DNA of 64,000 nt from Tomocerus qinae (taxonomy: Eukaryota; Arthropoda; Collembola; Entomobryomorpha; Tomoceridae), in contig CM034549.1 in NCBI GenBank assembly GCA_020055645.1, positions 1,054,001 through 1,118,000 of the forward strand. Direction: 5' to 3'. A program made the position numbers and the translations under genes. The notes below the pieces were generated by a model that was not told the DNA's origin, made no database searches, and was given only the letters and a program-made list of their open reading frames with translations. This document shows, in pieces, positions 1-12,100 of this stretch (position 1 is its first letter; the number at the start of each line of letters is the position of its first letter).

Positions 1-553
1 ATCTTTAATTTTGCTTTAAGTGATACAGAGCCCTGTCGTAGGACGGGCTAACCAACTAGTAAAGTAAATAAAACTGGAAAATACCTATTATAGGACGAAA
101 AGATATCTATTTCGCATTTATATGCAAATAGATAGTTAAATTTATATTTTTCGAATTGCTTTTCATTATGATAGCCAACATTAATCAATTTTGACTCTCT
201 GTTGATTTTCATAGTCAACATTAATAAATTTTGATTTTTTGTTGCTTTTCATAGTCAACATTAATAAATTTTGATTTTCTGCTGATTTTCATAGTCAACA
301 TTAAACAATTTTGTTTTTCTGCTGATTTTCATAGTAAACATTAATCAATTTTGATTTTCTGCTGATTTTCATAGTCAACGTTAATCTGTTTTGATTCTCT
401 ATTGACTCTGATGGTCAACAATCATACATTTTGATTGTGATACTGAATATTAACCAATAAATATGAATATGAACAAATTTCTATTATGCCACTTAAACTG
501 TGTACACGGTCCCCTTCACTCAGGCGAGCTTCTGTTACGGCTTGCCGTAGGTT
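1..553 (+). mobile_element. Helentron-like (HINE) element, 3' part with minisatellite
   Basis: This is the 3' portion of the family best seen at 3504-4810 and 8968-10243. Positions about 170-430 are a tandem array of units of about 40 bp containing TTTTCATAGTCAACATTAAT and TTTTGATTTTCTGTTGA. The array is followed by the family's conserved 3' end: GTGTACACGGTCCCC, the subterminal repeat TCAGGCGAGCT, the hairpin ACGGC-TT-GCCGT, then AGG and a T run. The 5' end lies outside the window. No coding capacity is visible; the ORF running through the end is chance. The structural assignment is firm from comparison of copies, while the class name is an inference from element architecture. Confidence 0.7.
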
Positions 554-554
554 T

Positions 555-754
555 TTGGGCTGCTATTTGCGAACCGTAGGAGATATTTTGTCAACAATCA
601 ATAGGGATCGTCACAAGACCATAGTCGACGTTTTTGGTAAGTTTGGTCAAATTCCGACGATACTTTCGGGAGTTATCGTGGGTACGGACTTGGGATGGCG
701 TCATCCCGCGGACAGACAGACTGTGCTATTCTATATAGCTCGTCAGGCGAGCTA
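555..754 (-). mobile_element. HINE 5'-end fragment, reverse orientation
   Basis: In reverse complement this begins with the family's 5' terminal motif AGCTCGCCTGA at 754. It continues into the block shared with 10020-10243 and 3504-3660, recognisable by TTATCGTGGGTACGGAC and by ATCAATAGGGATCGTCAC with GTTTGGTCAA. It abuts the 3' end of the preceding copy head to head, so two ends of different copies meet here. No gene is present. The short GTCC array of full copies is reduced here to a few units. Confidence 0.6.
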
Positions 755-830
755 AAAAGCAGCAGAAAATCAAAGTTAATTAATATAAACCATAAAATTC
801 GTATAAACCATAAAAGGTCTATCTAAAATT
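755..830. repeat. Variant minisatellite, left remnant
   Basis: One to two units of a repeat with core CAGAAAATCAAAGTTAATTAA followed by TATAAACCATAAAATTC. The same array resumes at 3057-3253, so the LINE between them was inserted into this array. The core matches the HINE minisatellites but the spacer differs (TATAAACCAT in place of TGTTGACTATGA), which makes it a distinct subfamily. Confidence 0.65.
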
Positions 831-3056
831 AAAATTAAGAAATTCTCCAGACCCCTTACTGAGCTAGGAAAGGCAACCTTTAGTGATTTTCTAAGAACCG
901 AAACATGGGAGGAAGTTCTTGATTCAGAAAACGTAAACGAAAAAGCAGAAGTATTTAACAACAAAATACAAAAGTATTATGAACAAAGCTTTCCGCTGAA
1001 AATTAAAATAGTTGATAATAAAAATAAAATCTGGATAACACCCCGTATAAAGCAACTTATTGCAAAAAAGAATAAATTATATCGAAAGCGAAATTCAAAA
1101 TGGAAATCTGTTCGGAACTTAATAAATCGCGAAATAAAGATAGCTAAATCTTTAGTTCGTAAGAAAAATTCTGATTTGATAAGCAAATACAATAGATCGT
1201 GGCATAACTTAATTAAAAAACTGTGCAATACAGACAACGATCTAAGCTCACTATTCAGTACTATATCCCTGATTGTGGACAGTGAATCACCTCCGACACT
1301 ACAGGAGGCCTTGGACATTGTCAACAGTCAATTTACCAAAAATGCCACAACTTATAAAGGGTTGCCAGATAATTATTTGCCTACAGTTAGAATAGAATCG
1401 AGCGTACCGTCCCAGCTATCAGAATACGATGTACATGCAATTATATGTAAAATGAAAGCAGATAAAGCAGTACCATTAAGTACAATACCAATTATATTAA
1501 TCAAAGAATTTGCTGTAGAATTAAGTTACATATTATCACATATAATGAATAACAGTTTCAAGGATTGTATCTTTCCCGAAATATGGAAAACAGCAACGGT
1601 TACAGCCTTACCAAAAGTAAATAAAATACAATCATTAAATGACCTCAGACCAATCTCCATCACTAGCCCGTTTTCTCACATGCTTGAATCTGTGATGTAT
1701 GATAGACTAAACAATCAAATAGGTGCCTGTATTAGCAAAAATCAATTTGGTTCCCAGAAAAAATATAGTACTGTACATTATCTCGTACAAATAATGGAAT
1801 TTATACTTTCCAGCCTAGAAAAATCGGGTACCATAATTATTATATATGTTTTTGACGTAACTAAAGCTTTCGAGTTTTTGGACCACCCTTTACTAATAGA
1901 GTACTTATATCATGATTGTAAAGCTGATTTGCACACTATATTATGGCTCGTAAGTTTCCTGAGCAAAAGAAAACAAAATGTGAAGTGTGGAAATCAGTTA
2001 TCTAGTACACAAGAATGTAGCTGTGGTTGTCCACAAGGCACAAAGACAGGGGGTTTGTGCTTTTTGGCCCAAATTAATCCTGTTTTGGAAAAATTTGACA
2101 AAAAATATAGCGGAGAATTTTTCTCATTAGCCGGTTTCGTTGATGATACGGTAGTGGCAGAGAAAGTTGTAGATAAAACTCCCCAAGGGCAAAAAATGCT
2201 AGATGACTTCTCTGAATGGGTGAAAGAAAGAAAAATGCGCTTCAATCCTAAAAAATGTGGTTACTTAGTAATAGATTTCAGTAAAAACAAGTCTGTAAGT
2301 AGGGAATGGAAATTCTTAATTGAAGGAGAGGAAATACCAAGGTTACAACACACAAAATTATTGGGGGTGACCTTAACAATAGAACTTAAATGGGACTGTC
2401 ACAATAATAACATAGTCGAACAGGCATCCTCTAAAATGTTCATCATCCATAACCTGAAAAGATATGGTTTTCATAGAGTCGAACTACTACAAGCATACAC
2501 ATGCTATATCAGGCCTATTTTAGAGTATGCCTGCGTTGTCTGGAGTCCCGGGTTAACGAATAAATTAAACTTAGAAATAGAGAATGTACAAAAACGCGTC
2601 ATTTCTATTATACTAGGGTTAAGGATAAGTGAATCGGAATACAATAATTGGTGTGAACAACTGGGTATCCAAAGGTTAGACCAACGAAGACAATATCTGT
2701 TACAAAGATTTGGAATACAAATCATTAATTCAGACCGGTTTAGAAATATGCTACCCCAGTTCCACACCACAAAAGAAACTAAAACCAGGCAAGCCAGAAA
2801 ATTTTTGTTAAAGCCTCTAGGAGCAAACATAAAGAAAAGATATGAGAACTCAACTATACCCACTATCACTAAAATGATGAACGAATTATATGTACAAGAT
2901 AAGATTTGCTATAGTAATGACATTGTTTTCAGAAAATAATTTTAAATTGGAGTACAATATTAAGTTAAATCTGTCCTATCAATGTTATGTAACAGGAGTA
3001 CTATTCCAACTGCCAAGTTGCCAGACTTCTTTTCTGAATAAAAACACATACATACA
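807..3056 (+). mobile_element. L2-like non-LTR retrotransposon (LINE), 5'-truncated, RT ORF
   Basis: The frame is open from 807 to 2939 with no ATG before 1176, as expected for a 5'-truncated copy. The protein has a reverse transcriptase with fingers (LNDLRPISI), palm motif A (FDVTKAFE), the B box (GCPQGTKTGG) and motif C with both catalytic aspartates (GFVDDTVV), then a thumb and a C-terminal domain. The PQGTK...FVDDT combination is typical of L2/CR1-group LINEs. No endonuclease domain remains. The 3' end carries an ACAT-type microsatellite tail near 3045-3058. It sits inside a minisatellite array (755-830 and 3057-3253). The RT ORF has no internal stop, which suggests a relatively young insertion. 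Exact clade uncertain. Confidence 0.8.
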
Positions 3057-3253
3057 TACAAAATTCAGCAGAAAATCAAAGTTAATAAATATAAACCATA
3101 AATTTCAGCAGAAAATCAAAGTTAATTAATATAAACCATAAAATTCAGCAGAAAATCAAAGTTAATAAATATAAACCAAAATTCAGCAGAAAATCAAAGT
3201 TAATTAATATAAACCATAAAATTCAGCAGAAAATCAAAGTTGATTATAATAAA
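3057..3253. repeat. Variant minisatellite, right part
   Basis: About five tandem units of AATTCAGCAGAAAATCAAAG followed by TTAATTAATATAAACCATAA, with units of 34-40 bp. It is continuous in sequence with 755-830 apart from the LINE insertion. Confidence 0.75.
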
Positions 3254-3503
3254 CCTACAGAAAGCCGTAACAGAAGCTCGCCTGAGTAAAGGGGGCCGTG
3301 TGCACATTTTAGGTAAAGTAGTAGTGAAAAAGATTTACGTTGACTACTAAATGAATAGTAATTTAAAACATATCAATACTGAACATTCAAATCAACAGAA
3401 AATCAAAGTAGATTAATGTTTACTATAAAAATTCACAGAAAATCAAATTGGATTAATGTTGACGTTGACTATAAAATCAACAGAAAAACAATATCGACGT
3501 TTT
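3254..3503 (-). mobile_element. HINE 3'-end fragment, reverse orientation
   Basis: It starts with the reverse of the conserved 3' end (CCTACAGAAAGCCGTAACAG, then AGCTCGCCTGAGTAAAG), followed by GTGTGCACATTTTAGG and roughly three minisatellite units (AAATCAACAGAAAATCAAAG). It is truncated at 3503, where a full-length copy begins in the other orientation. The CTACAGAAAGCCGT hairpin has one mismatch relative to other copies. Confidence 0.65.
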
Positions 3504-4810
3504 AGCTCGCCTGATAAGGCAGCTTATAGAATCTCACAGTCCGTCCGTCCGTTCGTCTGTTACCACGATAACTTTCGAACGCATTGACCGATTTTGATCA
3601 AACTTGTCAAAAACATTGCCTATGGCCATAGGACAAAGCCTATTGAAAATGGGCCACATTGGTCCATAGGTTGCTGAGATGACGCGCGCTCACTTTGTCT
3701 TCATTTTGATAGTCAAAATGAAAATATGGCATTAAATGGACATTAAAAGTTCAAAAGTGCTTCCTATGAATTGTTAGCAGGATAGTACAAAATATTTAAT
3801 ACCGCGTCGACCAAATTTAAGATTTTATAATAAAGTAAATAAAACCAAAAAATATCTATTACAGGAAGGAAATAAATCTATTTCGCATTTATATGCAAAT
3901 TGATAGTAAAATTTACATTTTTCGAATTGCTTTTCATTATGATAGCCAACATAAATGAATATTGATTTTCTGTTGATTTTCATAGTCAACATTAACAAAT
4001 TTTGATTTTCTGTTGCTTTTAATAGTCAACATTAATCAATTTTGATTTTCTGTTGATTTTCATAGTCAACAATTATCTATTTTGATTTTCTGTTGATTTT
4101 CATGGTCAACATTAATCAATTTTGATTTTCTATTGATTTTCATTGTCAACAATTATCTATTTTGATTTCCTGTTGATTTTCATCGTCAACATTAATTTAT
4201 TTTGATCTTCTGTTGATTTTCATAGTCAACATTAATCAATTTTGATTTTCTGTTGATTTTCATAGTCAACAATTATCTATTTTGATTTTCTGTTGATTTT
4301 CATAGTCAACATTAATCTATTTTGATCTTCAGTTTAATTTCATTAAAAATCTTAATCTATTTTGAGTTTCGGCTGATTTTCATTGTCAATCTTAATCTAG
4401 TTTGAGTTTCTGTTGATTTTCATAGTCAACAATTATCTATTTTGATTTTCTGTTGATTTTCAATGTCAATCTTAATTTATTTTGAATTTCTGTTGATTTT
4501 CAACATCAATCTTAATCTATTTTGATTTTCTGCAGATTTTGGAGGTCAACATTAATCTATATTGATTTTCTATTGCTTTTGATGGTCAAAATTAATTTGT
4601 TTTTATTTTCTGTTGATTTTTATACTCTATGTTAAATCTGCTTTGATTTTCTATTGACTTTGATGGTCAATATTCATGAATTTTGATTTTGATACTCAAT
4701 ATTAACCAATAAATATGAAAATAAACCTATTTCTATTATTTTACTAAAACTGTGTATGTACACAGTCCCCTTTACTCAGGCGAGCTTCTGTTACGGCTTG
4801 CCGTAGGTTT
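3504..4810 (+). mobile_element. Full-length HINE (Helentron-like non-autonomous element)
   Basis: It begins TTTT|AGCTCGCCTGATAAGG and runs through a short (GTCC)n stretch, the block GATAACTTTCGAACGCATTG, a unique region and a minisatellite of about 17 units (3945-4700). It ends in ACTCAGGCGAGCT, TCTGTT, the hairpin ACGGC-TT-GCCGT, AGG and TTT. The terminal repeats are asymmetric: the 5' copy lies at the extreme end, while the 3' copy is followed by a stem-loop about 25 bp from the end. That matches the published description of Helentron-associated interspersed elements such as Drosophila DINE-1. It is non-coding and would depend on a Rep/helicase-encoding partner that is not present in this window. 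Confidence 0.7.
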
Positions 4811-4869
4811 AATCGTTAAAAGGTTAATATCTCAAAATCAAAGATGAATATCAAGAAATGCCGAATAGC

Positions 4870-5275
4870 AGCCATAGACCAGGATTTTCTACGATTTTAG
4901 AGACCAACCTCGTCTTTCTACGACCAGTATTCTCGGAGTTATATCCGGTTTCCGAAAAGATATTTTTCAGTTTTGTCATAGAGTAAATCTCTATGCCTCT
5001 ACGTATTTTTAAATCGTACGTAACCATAGATACTTCCCCATCCCTTTTGCTTGACCTGTTGACCTTCACTTATTGAATTCCGTCGGGGACCTGACTCATA
5101 ATCACCTCTTCAATCATAAATCCTGAATCATAATATTCATTTAAGGTTCAGGGGTGGTTCAAAATACGGGGAAACTCAATGAGGGGCAGGTAATGGGGAA
5201 GTATCTATGGCTACGATTTAAAATACACGGAGCCATAGAAATTTACTCTATGACAATACAGCAAAATGAATAGAG
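4870..5275. mobile_element. Palindromic MITE-like remnant
   Basis: Two arms are reverse complements of each other. The arm near 4968-5045 (TTTGTCATAGAGTAAATCTC through CCATAGATACTTCCCCAT) pairs with about 5193-5263 (ATGGGGAAGTATCTATGGCT through TTTACTCTATGACAATAC). Related sequence lies at 52470-52880. No coding capacity is visible. Confidence 0.55.
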
Positions 5276-5284
5276 CATAAAAGT

Positions 5285-5582
5285 GACGATTTTTTTTGGG
5301 AAACTTGGATCTAGTCCGTGAATATTGGTCGTAGAAAGACGAAGTTGGTCTCTAAAAACGCAGAAAATGTCAATTTATAGCAGCTTGGACTTAGATTCCC
5401 AATTTTTACCTCTGGTTACGAGATATTAATTAAAATTGCAATAACTTGCAAACGAAGGTTAAAGGTAGAAATCTAAGTCCAAGCTGCTATAAATTGACAT
5501 TTTCTGCGTTTTTAAAGACCAACTTCGTCTTTCTACGACCAATATTCACGGACTAGATCCAAGTTTCCAAAAAAAAGTTTAG
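5285..5582. mobile_element. Foldback MITE, ~105-bp arms
   Basis: The left arm (about 5288-5395, TTTTTTTTGGGAAACTTGGA then TCTAGTCCGTGAATATTGG) and right arm (about 5470-5578) are nearly perfect reverse complements around a loop of about 75 bp. The whole unit folds into one long hairpin. Terminal T-run plus GGAAA.TT.GGATC recurs in the hairpin elements at 57512-57778 and 60580-60902, suggesting one family. It lies just upstream of a GPCR exon. Confidence 0.75.
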
Positions 5583-5915
5583 AGCGAATATGATAGTCAA
5601 ACCCAATCGTCATTAGGAACCATACCTACCTCTTAATTCAAAACAATGTTCTTTCTATAGCCTAATTTTAATGATTTATTTATTTGTAACAGTTATTTAA
5701 TATTATACTGAGTCGTGTCGGCAATTGTCATATGTTTTTGACAACAGTAATAAAATTAATTAATTACACGGTTACAGATCTCCTGTGCAAATTTTCTGCT
5801 GTATCCTTTCCATGTTATGTGTTATTAGTTATTAGACACGGTAAATCTTATCCTAATGTGACAATAAAATTTCTTTATCTAAGGTCGTTTCTATTATAGA
5901 GATATTTGATTTCAG

Positions 5916-6154
5916 GTTCGAAATGCGACGGCCTATTTCATCATAAACTTGTCACTATGTGATTTGATGTTTTGCTGCTTCAACCTCCCATTGGCAGCCT
6001 CCTTGTTCTGGAATCGGAAGTGGGTGCATGGAGAAACATTGTGTGTCCTATTCCCCTTCTTCCGCTATGGTCTTATGGCCGTGTCCATTTTCACTGTCTT
6101 GGCAATCACTATCAACAGATACATCATGTTCAGACACCCTCGCAGTTACCCACG
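5916..6154 (+). CDS. GPCR exon: TM2, ECL1, TM3, NRY, ICL2
   Basis: The acceptor is GATTTCAG|GTTCGA and the donor CACG|GTAGGT. It is 239 bp, so it ends two bases into an Arg codon. It encodes an FIINLS..D TM2 (residues about 6-28), a conserved extracellular Cys ([10 protein letters not shown]) and TM3 ending AITINRYIM, with Asn replacing the usual Asp/Glu of the DRY switch. The open frame could be misread as a 69-aa protein ending in the intron. Confidence 0.88.
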
Positions 6155-9100
6155 GTAGGTAATTACACCTTTGAAATCCATTTAGCAGAGAAGCTAATTT
6201 TCAAATCCATGTTTTATTGTAGTCTGGAGTCGGAGTCGGAATTTAGCACCTTGCTCCAGCACCTTGCTCCATTATCCCCTCAACAACCTCTTTATATAAA
6301 TTGGCACACCAAAGTATGATAATACACTGAATTGATACCTTTGGTACCTATAGTGTACAGTTTTATGCTAAGGGGAAGGGGAGGGATTTTAAATTAAAAT
6401 TAGCTAGTAGCTAAGGTGATTTTCAAAAATTTGACTCCGACTCTTGATTCTCTTATGGCAGTATGCATAATGGCGATTCAGAGGGTACTCCTAACCCGGA
6501 GTCACAAAATAGTCTAAAACTTGACTTTAGTACAACCTAGGGTCAACTTTTCTGTATTGAAATAGCACTGTAACTATTGGCAACTTACCATGGTCGCCAA
6601 CCGGTGTCACATTTTGGACTCGGGGTAAAGGGTTACGTCACTCTAACCCGTCATTCAATCAATCAATCAATCAATTTATTTCAGCTGTAGCGTTTTGTAG
6701 GCATGAGCCCATAACACATCGGGTTACAAATTATTAGTCCTAAGCTTATAACAATTACAATTTTCAGCGGTATGAAAGCCGCTATTAACACTAGTACTAC
6801 TAATTATCATATGTCAATGAAAATACATTTATTCGTTCCGAAGGAACGCTCTAAGTTTAATTGCACTTGTACAGAAGTAATACAAGTTATCAAGCTTGCT
6901 CTTATCGTATACCTTAAAAATATTACAAAGATCGTGGAGCGTAGGGTTTTCACCATAATATTGTTTTAAATAATGAATCCTATAAGGCTTCTAAATAGAG
7001 GACACTCCAGCCCGTCATTATGCATACTGCCCTTATTATGAAATAATAAGAATACATAGAATACAGGAAGTCTTGATAAGTTTTATTGTCAATTATTAAG
7101 TTGCTCAGAAATATCACATACCTTTCTCAGACATATTAAAAGAATTTCACGCTGAAGAAATAATAATTAAATGATTTTTTACTTTAAGAATTTACCGGAC
7201 TCGATATTTGGGCGTCATGATTCTTCTTATTTGGATGGGGGCTTTTGGGGCGTTAATTCCGACTTTATTGGAAATATGGGGGGTTTTTGCTTTGGACCGA
7301 GAGATTGGGAGTTGCTCGATTATGCCAGACCAGAATAAACGTTCTCCTAAAGAATTTCTATTTCTAATTGCATTCGTTCTTCCTTGCTGTGCCATAATTG
7401 TGTGTTATGCCCGGATATATCTCATTGTTCGGAGAGCCACAGTCAACTCTCGCCCCGTTGAGCTCAATTCATCAACAGCCAACATCAATCACCATGATCT
7501 CGACACACTCACGCCTGAACAAAGTAACATAATAAATCTTTAAATAAAAATTTAAGAAAAAGTTTGCTAGAAATAAGTCCGTCCTAATACTATACAATCA
7601 TCGAATCAACAACAATAGCGTAACAAATTCAACATCATTTAACCAAACAGTGAATTTTTTTCTACAGTAAACTTCCAAAGTCATTTCATTAGCGCCTCAT
7701 TTTCATAATAATATCATTAATTTTATATGTAGACTAGTGAACTCAGCTAAGGGGCGAACCTAGCACTCAAGAGAAATTCAGCAGGCCACCCATCACTCAT
7801 CACGCAGTAATAAAAACAATTTCGAAAAAATCCGGTATTTCCTTAGGTTATTATTGTAGTATTTGTAGAGGGAAAATACCTACCCGGTAAAATATCGACA
7901 AGGCTTGCTTTAATGCTCTTTACTCAATATTTTCAAATCTCCACTACTTATGTGACTTTGACGAGTGACTAATAATGAATAAGAGGATCACGCCCAAAAC
8001 ACGTAGTTTAACTAGGAACTATTTCATTTAACAAAAGAAATGCTTCAGAGAACTCCTAAATTTGTGTCTCTGCATCTGCAAGCAATTAATTCAACTTTTA
8101 ATCAAAATTACAACCAAATTCATTAAAATTTCTAGAGTACCAAAAATACAAACAACATTAAACTATGCATAAACTAAAACTACTCAATTATTTATAACAA
8201 TTATGTTAACTTTGTAAATACAATAATTTTATTTTGCAACATACTTTTATTTTCTACAGTGGTTGCAAAAATTAGCTGCAGCCCCAACTTCCTGATAAAA
8301 AGGAATTTCCTACACCAAAATAATAACTGTAGATGATAGCATCAAATACAGGGAACAATGAAAGACTCTATTTTCGAAAAAACTCCCACAAAGTTACAGA
8401 AAAGCTCCCTTTTAAAATAAAAAAAAAGATCCCATGAGTACGGCTCCCAGTACTGTTATTTAATTCTACAAAAAGATGTCCCAACTGGCACAAAGGAAAG
8501 AGGGTAGTATTGGGGATATGTCCCAACTGCTGGCACAAAGGAATCAAGAGGGTAGTATTGGGGATTCAGGATCACTTTGATCGTATCTAATAACACATAG
8601 TATATATATAACATCATTTATTATGATTTCTGCCAAACAATTTTGGTAGCCATTATGACTCAGAATACTAATAACAATTTAAGTGTTAAGACAACAAAAA
8701 CAAATCCTTAATTTAGAAAATATCTAATTAAAAAAGTAGTTATTATGAATTACATCACAACTCATGATTTGAACAGTATGTAGTGTTAACAGTTAATTTT
8801 GTGGTTTGTAATCACTGTATAAATGGTAGTGTAAAATATTAATTGAACCACGAATTACTGTTACAACAACATCAGATATCAGAGATAATGGTAGTGTTCG
8901 AAATGCCACTAATCAGCCTACCCGGTTGAAAACGCACTTCTAAAATGATGTGTCTTGATGAAGAAAACCTACAGCAAGCCGTAACAGAAGCTCGCCTGAG
9001 TAAAGTTTACCGTGTACACATTTTGATAGCGAAAAGTACTCGCACGTTACACAAGACCGAGCGTACGGATTTTGATCAAACTTTCAGAATTGAGTCTTTA

Positions 9101-12100
9101 TATATGTATCTACGACATATGAAAAATTCAGACATTGATATTATAAGGAAACGAAGCTATATCATTTGAAATATCAGCATAAAATCAAAATTGATGATTG
9201 TTGACCACGAAAATCAGTCGAAAATCAAAATTGATTAATGTTGACAATGAAAATCAACCGAAAATCAAAGTACATTAATGTTGACTATAAAAATCAACAG
9301 AAAATCAAAGCAAATTAATGTTGACTATGAAAATCAACAAATAATCAAAGTACATTAATGTTGACCATAAAAATCAACAGAAAATCAAATTACATTAATA
9401 TTGACTATAAAATCAAGAGAAAATCAAAATTGATTAATGCTGACTATGAAAATCAACAGAAAATTAAAATTGATTAATGTTGATTAAGAAAATCAACAGA
9501 AAATCAAAATTGATTAATGTTGACTATGAAAATCAACAGAAAATCAAAGCATATTAATGTTGACTATGAAAATCAACAGAAAATCAAAGCACATTAATGT
9601 TGACTATGAAAATCAACAGAAAATCAAAGCACATTAATGTTAACTGTGAAAATCAACAGAAAATCAAAGCACATTAATGTTGACTATGAAAATCAACAGA
9701 TATTCAACTTTGATTGATTATGAGTATTAAAATCAACAGAAAATTAAATTCGGTTAATAATGACTATCAAAATTGAAAGGAAATCGAAAAATGGAAATTT
9801 GACTATCAATTTGAATATAAATGCGAAATTGATTTATTTTCGTCCTGTTATGGTTATTTTGCAGTTTTATTTACGTTATTATAAAATCTTAAATTTGGTA
9901 GAAGCGGAGTTAAATATTTTATACTATCCCGCTAACAATTAATAGGAAACACAATTGAAATTTATATGGCCCATTTTCTGCTTTGACTATCAAATAAAGA
10001 CAAAGTGAGCGCGCGGTATCTCAGCAACTTATGGACCGATTTGAACCAAAATCAATAGGGTTCGTCACCAGTGCATAGGCATTGTTTATGCATAATTTGG
10101 TCAACTTCGGTCAATGCGTTCGAAAGTTATCGTGGGTCCGGACGGACGGACGGACGGACGGACGGACGGACGGACGGACGGACGGACGGACGGACGGACG
10201 GACAGACAGCACGGTTCTATAAGCTGCCTTATTCAGGCGAGCTAAAACTATGATGTGTGATGGCTGACTACTAGGTATGACTGCCTACAAAATGCAATAT
10301 AGTGAATGAGAAAGGACAAGATCCAACAATTTCTCATATTCACACAATTTATTGCACACAAAAAACTCAATTCAATTAATTTGAACTACTTCTCAAAATT
10401 AACTGATAAAATTGGAGAGAGCTTCACTGCCTAAGACGGATCAAACTTATAGGTCCGCGTCTCTCCACAACTCAAACAATAATTTGCCAACGGTCATCCG
10501 TTAGACACAAAACACAAACTATCCAGCACTCTGGCTGGCACTTTTCTATTGCATTACTGCACTACTACAGCTCACTCTGGAACTGTTGTTCTAGAACTAA
10601 TACAAGCACCAATCCATAGAACTCAATAAAGTAACTCAAACGGGTCTCAGCCCTTACATCAGAAAATAATATTTTCTACACAAACATAATGCTATACTTA
10701 CATACACATTTTACATCACTCCCACCTCTTTTGTGAGAGCAATCGAACAAAAGATAAAATAAAATGTGCAAACATCATGAATAAAATTATGCTTGAACCA
10801 ATCTGGAATCTTGACCGCTTTGCCGAATCTCTTATGAATGACATCATTATCCAGCAGCTGCGCCAATCCTTCAGATGTCCTTGCACTCACTTCTGGTAAC
10901 AATTGGGGTTCCGTTACTTAACGGCGAATAAACGATGAAGAGGCCGAATTAGCTTTCCCGCGGAAGTCCTAATCTCGCAACTTGGAAGTTGCCATCAGTC
11001 CCGGGAATCAATTCTTCAATCTATTCGAGTGGCCACTCATGTCTTCTCTTGTTGTCTCATGACAACATTGATAACTTTAAAGTCTTCGGACTTCATACTT
11101 TTTCCTCGGTGCACCAGCAAGGCTAAATACTCCGGGCGAAAACGAGATCGCAATTCTTGCTTCATCTGAGCTAAGCTTCGATATCGTTTCTTCAATCCTT
11201 GAGCATCCAGACAATCCTCTTCTGGGAAATCACATGTCTGAATGTCTTGCATAAACATAGCAGGGAGATCCTCTGAATCCTCTGCAACACAACACAGCGG
11301 TCTTCCATTGACCACGGACTCCACCTTTACTCCCGAGATTACAGCTGATTTTCTTACTTCAGGAAATACTTCTACTTGTATTAACTAGACCTTTTTTTTC
11401 AGCTCGCATCATTTTTCGAGGTGTTAGTTGTCCATTTACTTGAGGCTCCTTCTTCAATCTTCCCAGGAATCTTGCTATCCAGGCGAAGGCACGAACATTC
11501 GATGCATAATTGGAGAAGGGCTTAACATACCAGGAGATAGACGATGAAGCGGCGACAATAACAACAGCACACTTTTTCTTTTCTTGTAGTACTTGTTCTT
11601 CGTCGGCAGTTTCCTCTTCTCCAGGCCATTCTGAATGTGGGCGTCGTAACCACAGTGGTCCCTCCCACCATTTTGACACGACAAGTTCCTTCGCGCTACA
11701 ACCGCGTGATGGCAGGTCAGCGGGGTTAAGAACCGACCCCAGGAATATGTCTCCTACTTTCAACTGATGTCAATTTGAGAATCTCTTTGACTCGATTCCC
11801 AACAAAAGTTCCCCACTCATTGCTTCTCCTGACCCAGGCCAGGGCCGTCGTTTATTTATTTATTTATTTATTAGCACAAATATCACCCTCAATAGAGGTC
11901 ATTATAATATTAGAGTTACACACAATAGTATATTGCAAATCAAGTAATGTTAATCATTACATCATGTCGTTGAGTCACTCCAGAGATACGTAGGGACATC
12001 TTTCAAATCCAAAGCATCTCTAATCGCTATGGTCAATCTTGCTGAGAAAGTGCACGCCATCAACTCTAGTCTGGTATGGACATCTTCTTGAGTGGCGCTC

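Larger units (their letters stand above)
8968..10243 (-). mobile_element. Full-length HINE inserted in a BEL LTR
   Basis: The termini are exact because the other LTR is the empty site: GATGAAG-AAAAA-CTATGATG at 15731-15752, against GATGAAG-AAAA|CCTACAG ... GCGAGCT|AAAA-CTATGATG here. The element holds the hairpin CCTACAGCAAGCCGTAAC, the subterminal AGCTCGCCTGA, a unique block (9030-9170) and about 13 minisatellite units of about 41 bp (9175-9720, AAAATCAACAGAAAATCAAA). A second unique block leads to a (GGAC)n array at 10135-10203, and the end is TCAGGCGAGCT. Three extra A residues imply either a 3-bp AAA/TTT duplication or T-rich element ends. No protein is encoded. Confidence 0.85.
8895..10715 (-). 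repeat. BEL/Pao 3' LTR, interrupted by a HINE
   Basis: The LTR sequence of about 545 bp is 8895-8967 plus 10244-10715, with the HINE at 8968-10243 between. It is nearly identical to the other LTR apart from small indels such as an AACTACTTCTCAAAA region difference near 10370-10400. Confidence 0.85.

Noticed and set aside
486..755. 89-aa ORF
   Set aside because: Crosses the junction between two head-to-head HINE ends; it is repeat sequence, not protein.
9030..9170. A protein gene (74-aa ORF at 8945-9169)
   Set aside because: It spans an LTR and a HINE end and recurs only as repeat sequence.
9175..9720. CRISPR-like regularly spaced repeats
   Set aside because: Units are contiguous with about 41-bp period and no unique spacers. 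This is eukaryotic minisatellite inside a transposon.
10071..10253. 60-aa ORF rich in RTDG
   Set aside because: Generated by the (GGAC)n microsatellite.
11475..11767. Other-frame ORFs over the BEL integrase (69 aa minus, 85 aa plus)
   Set aside because: They are shadows of the integrase frame at 11359-11763, which has the family signature.
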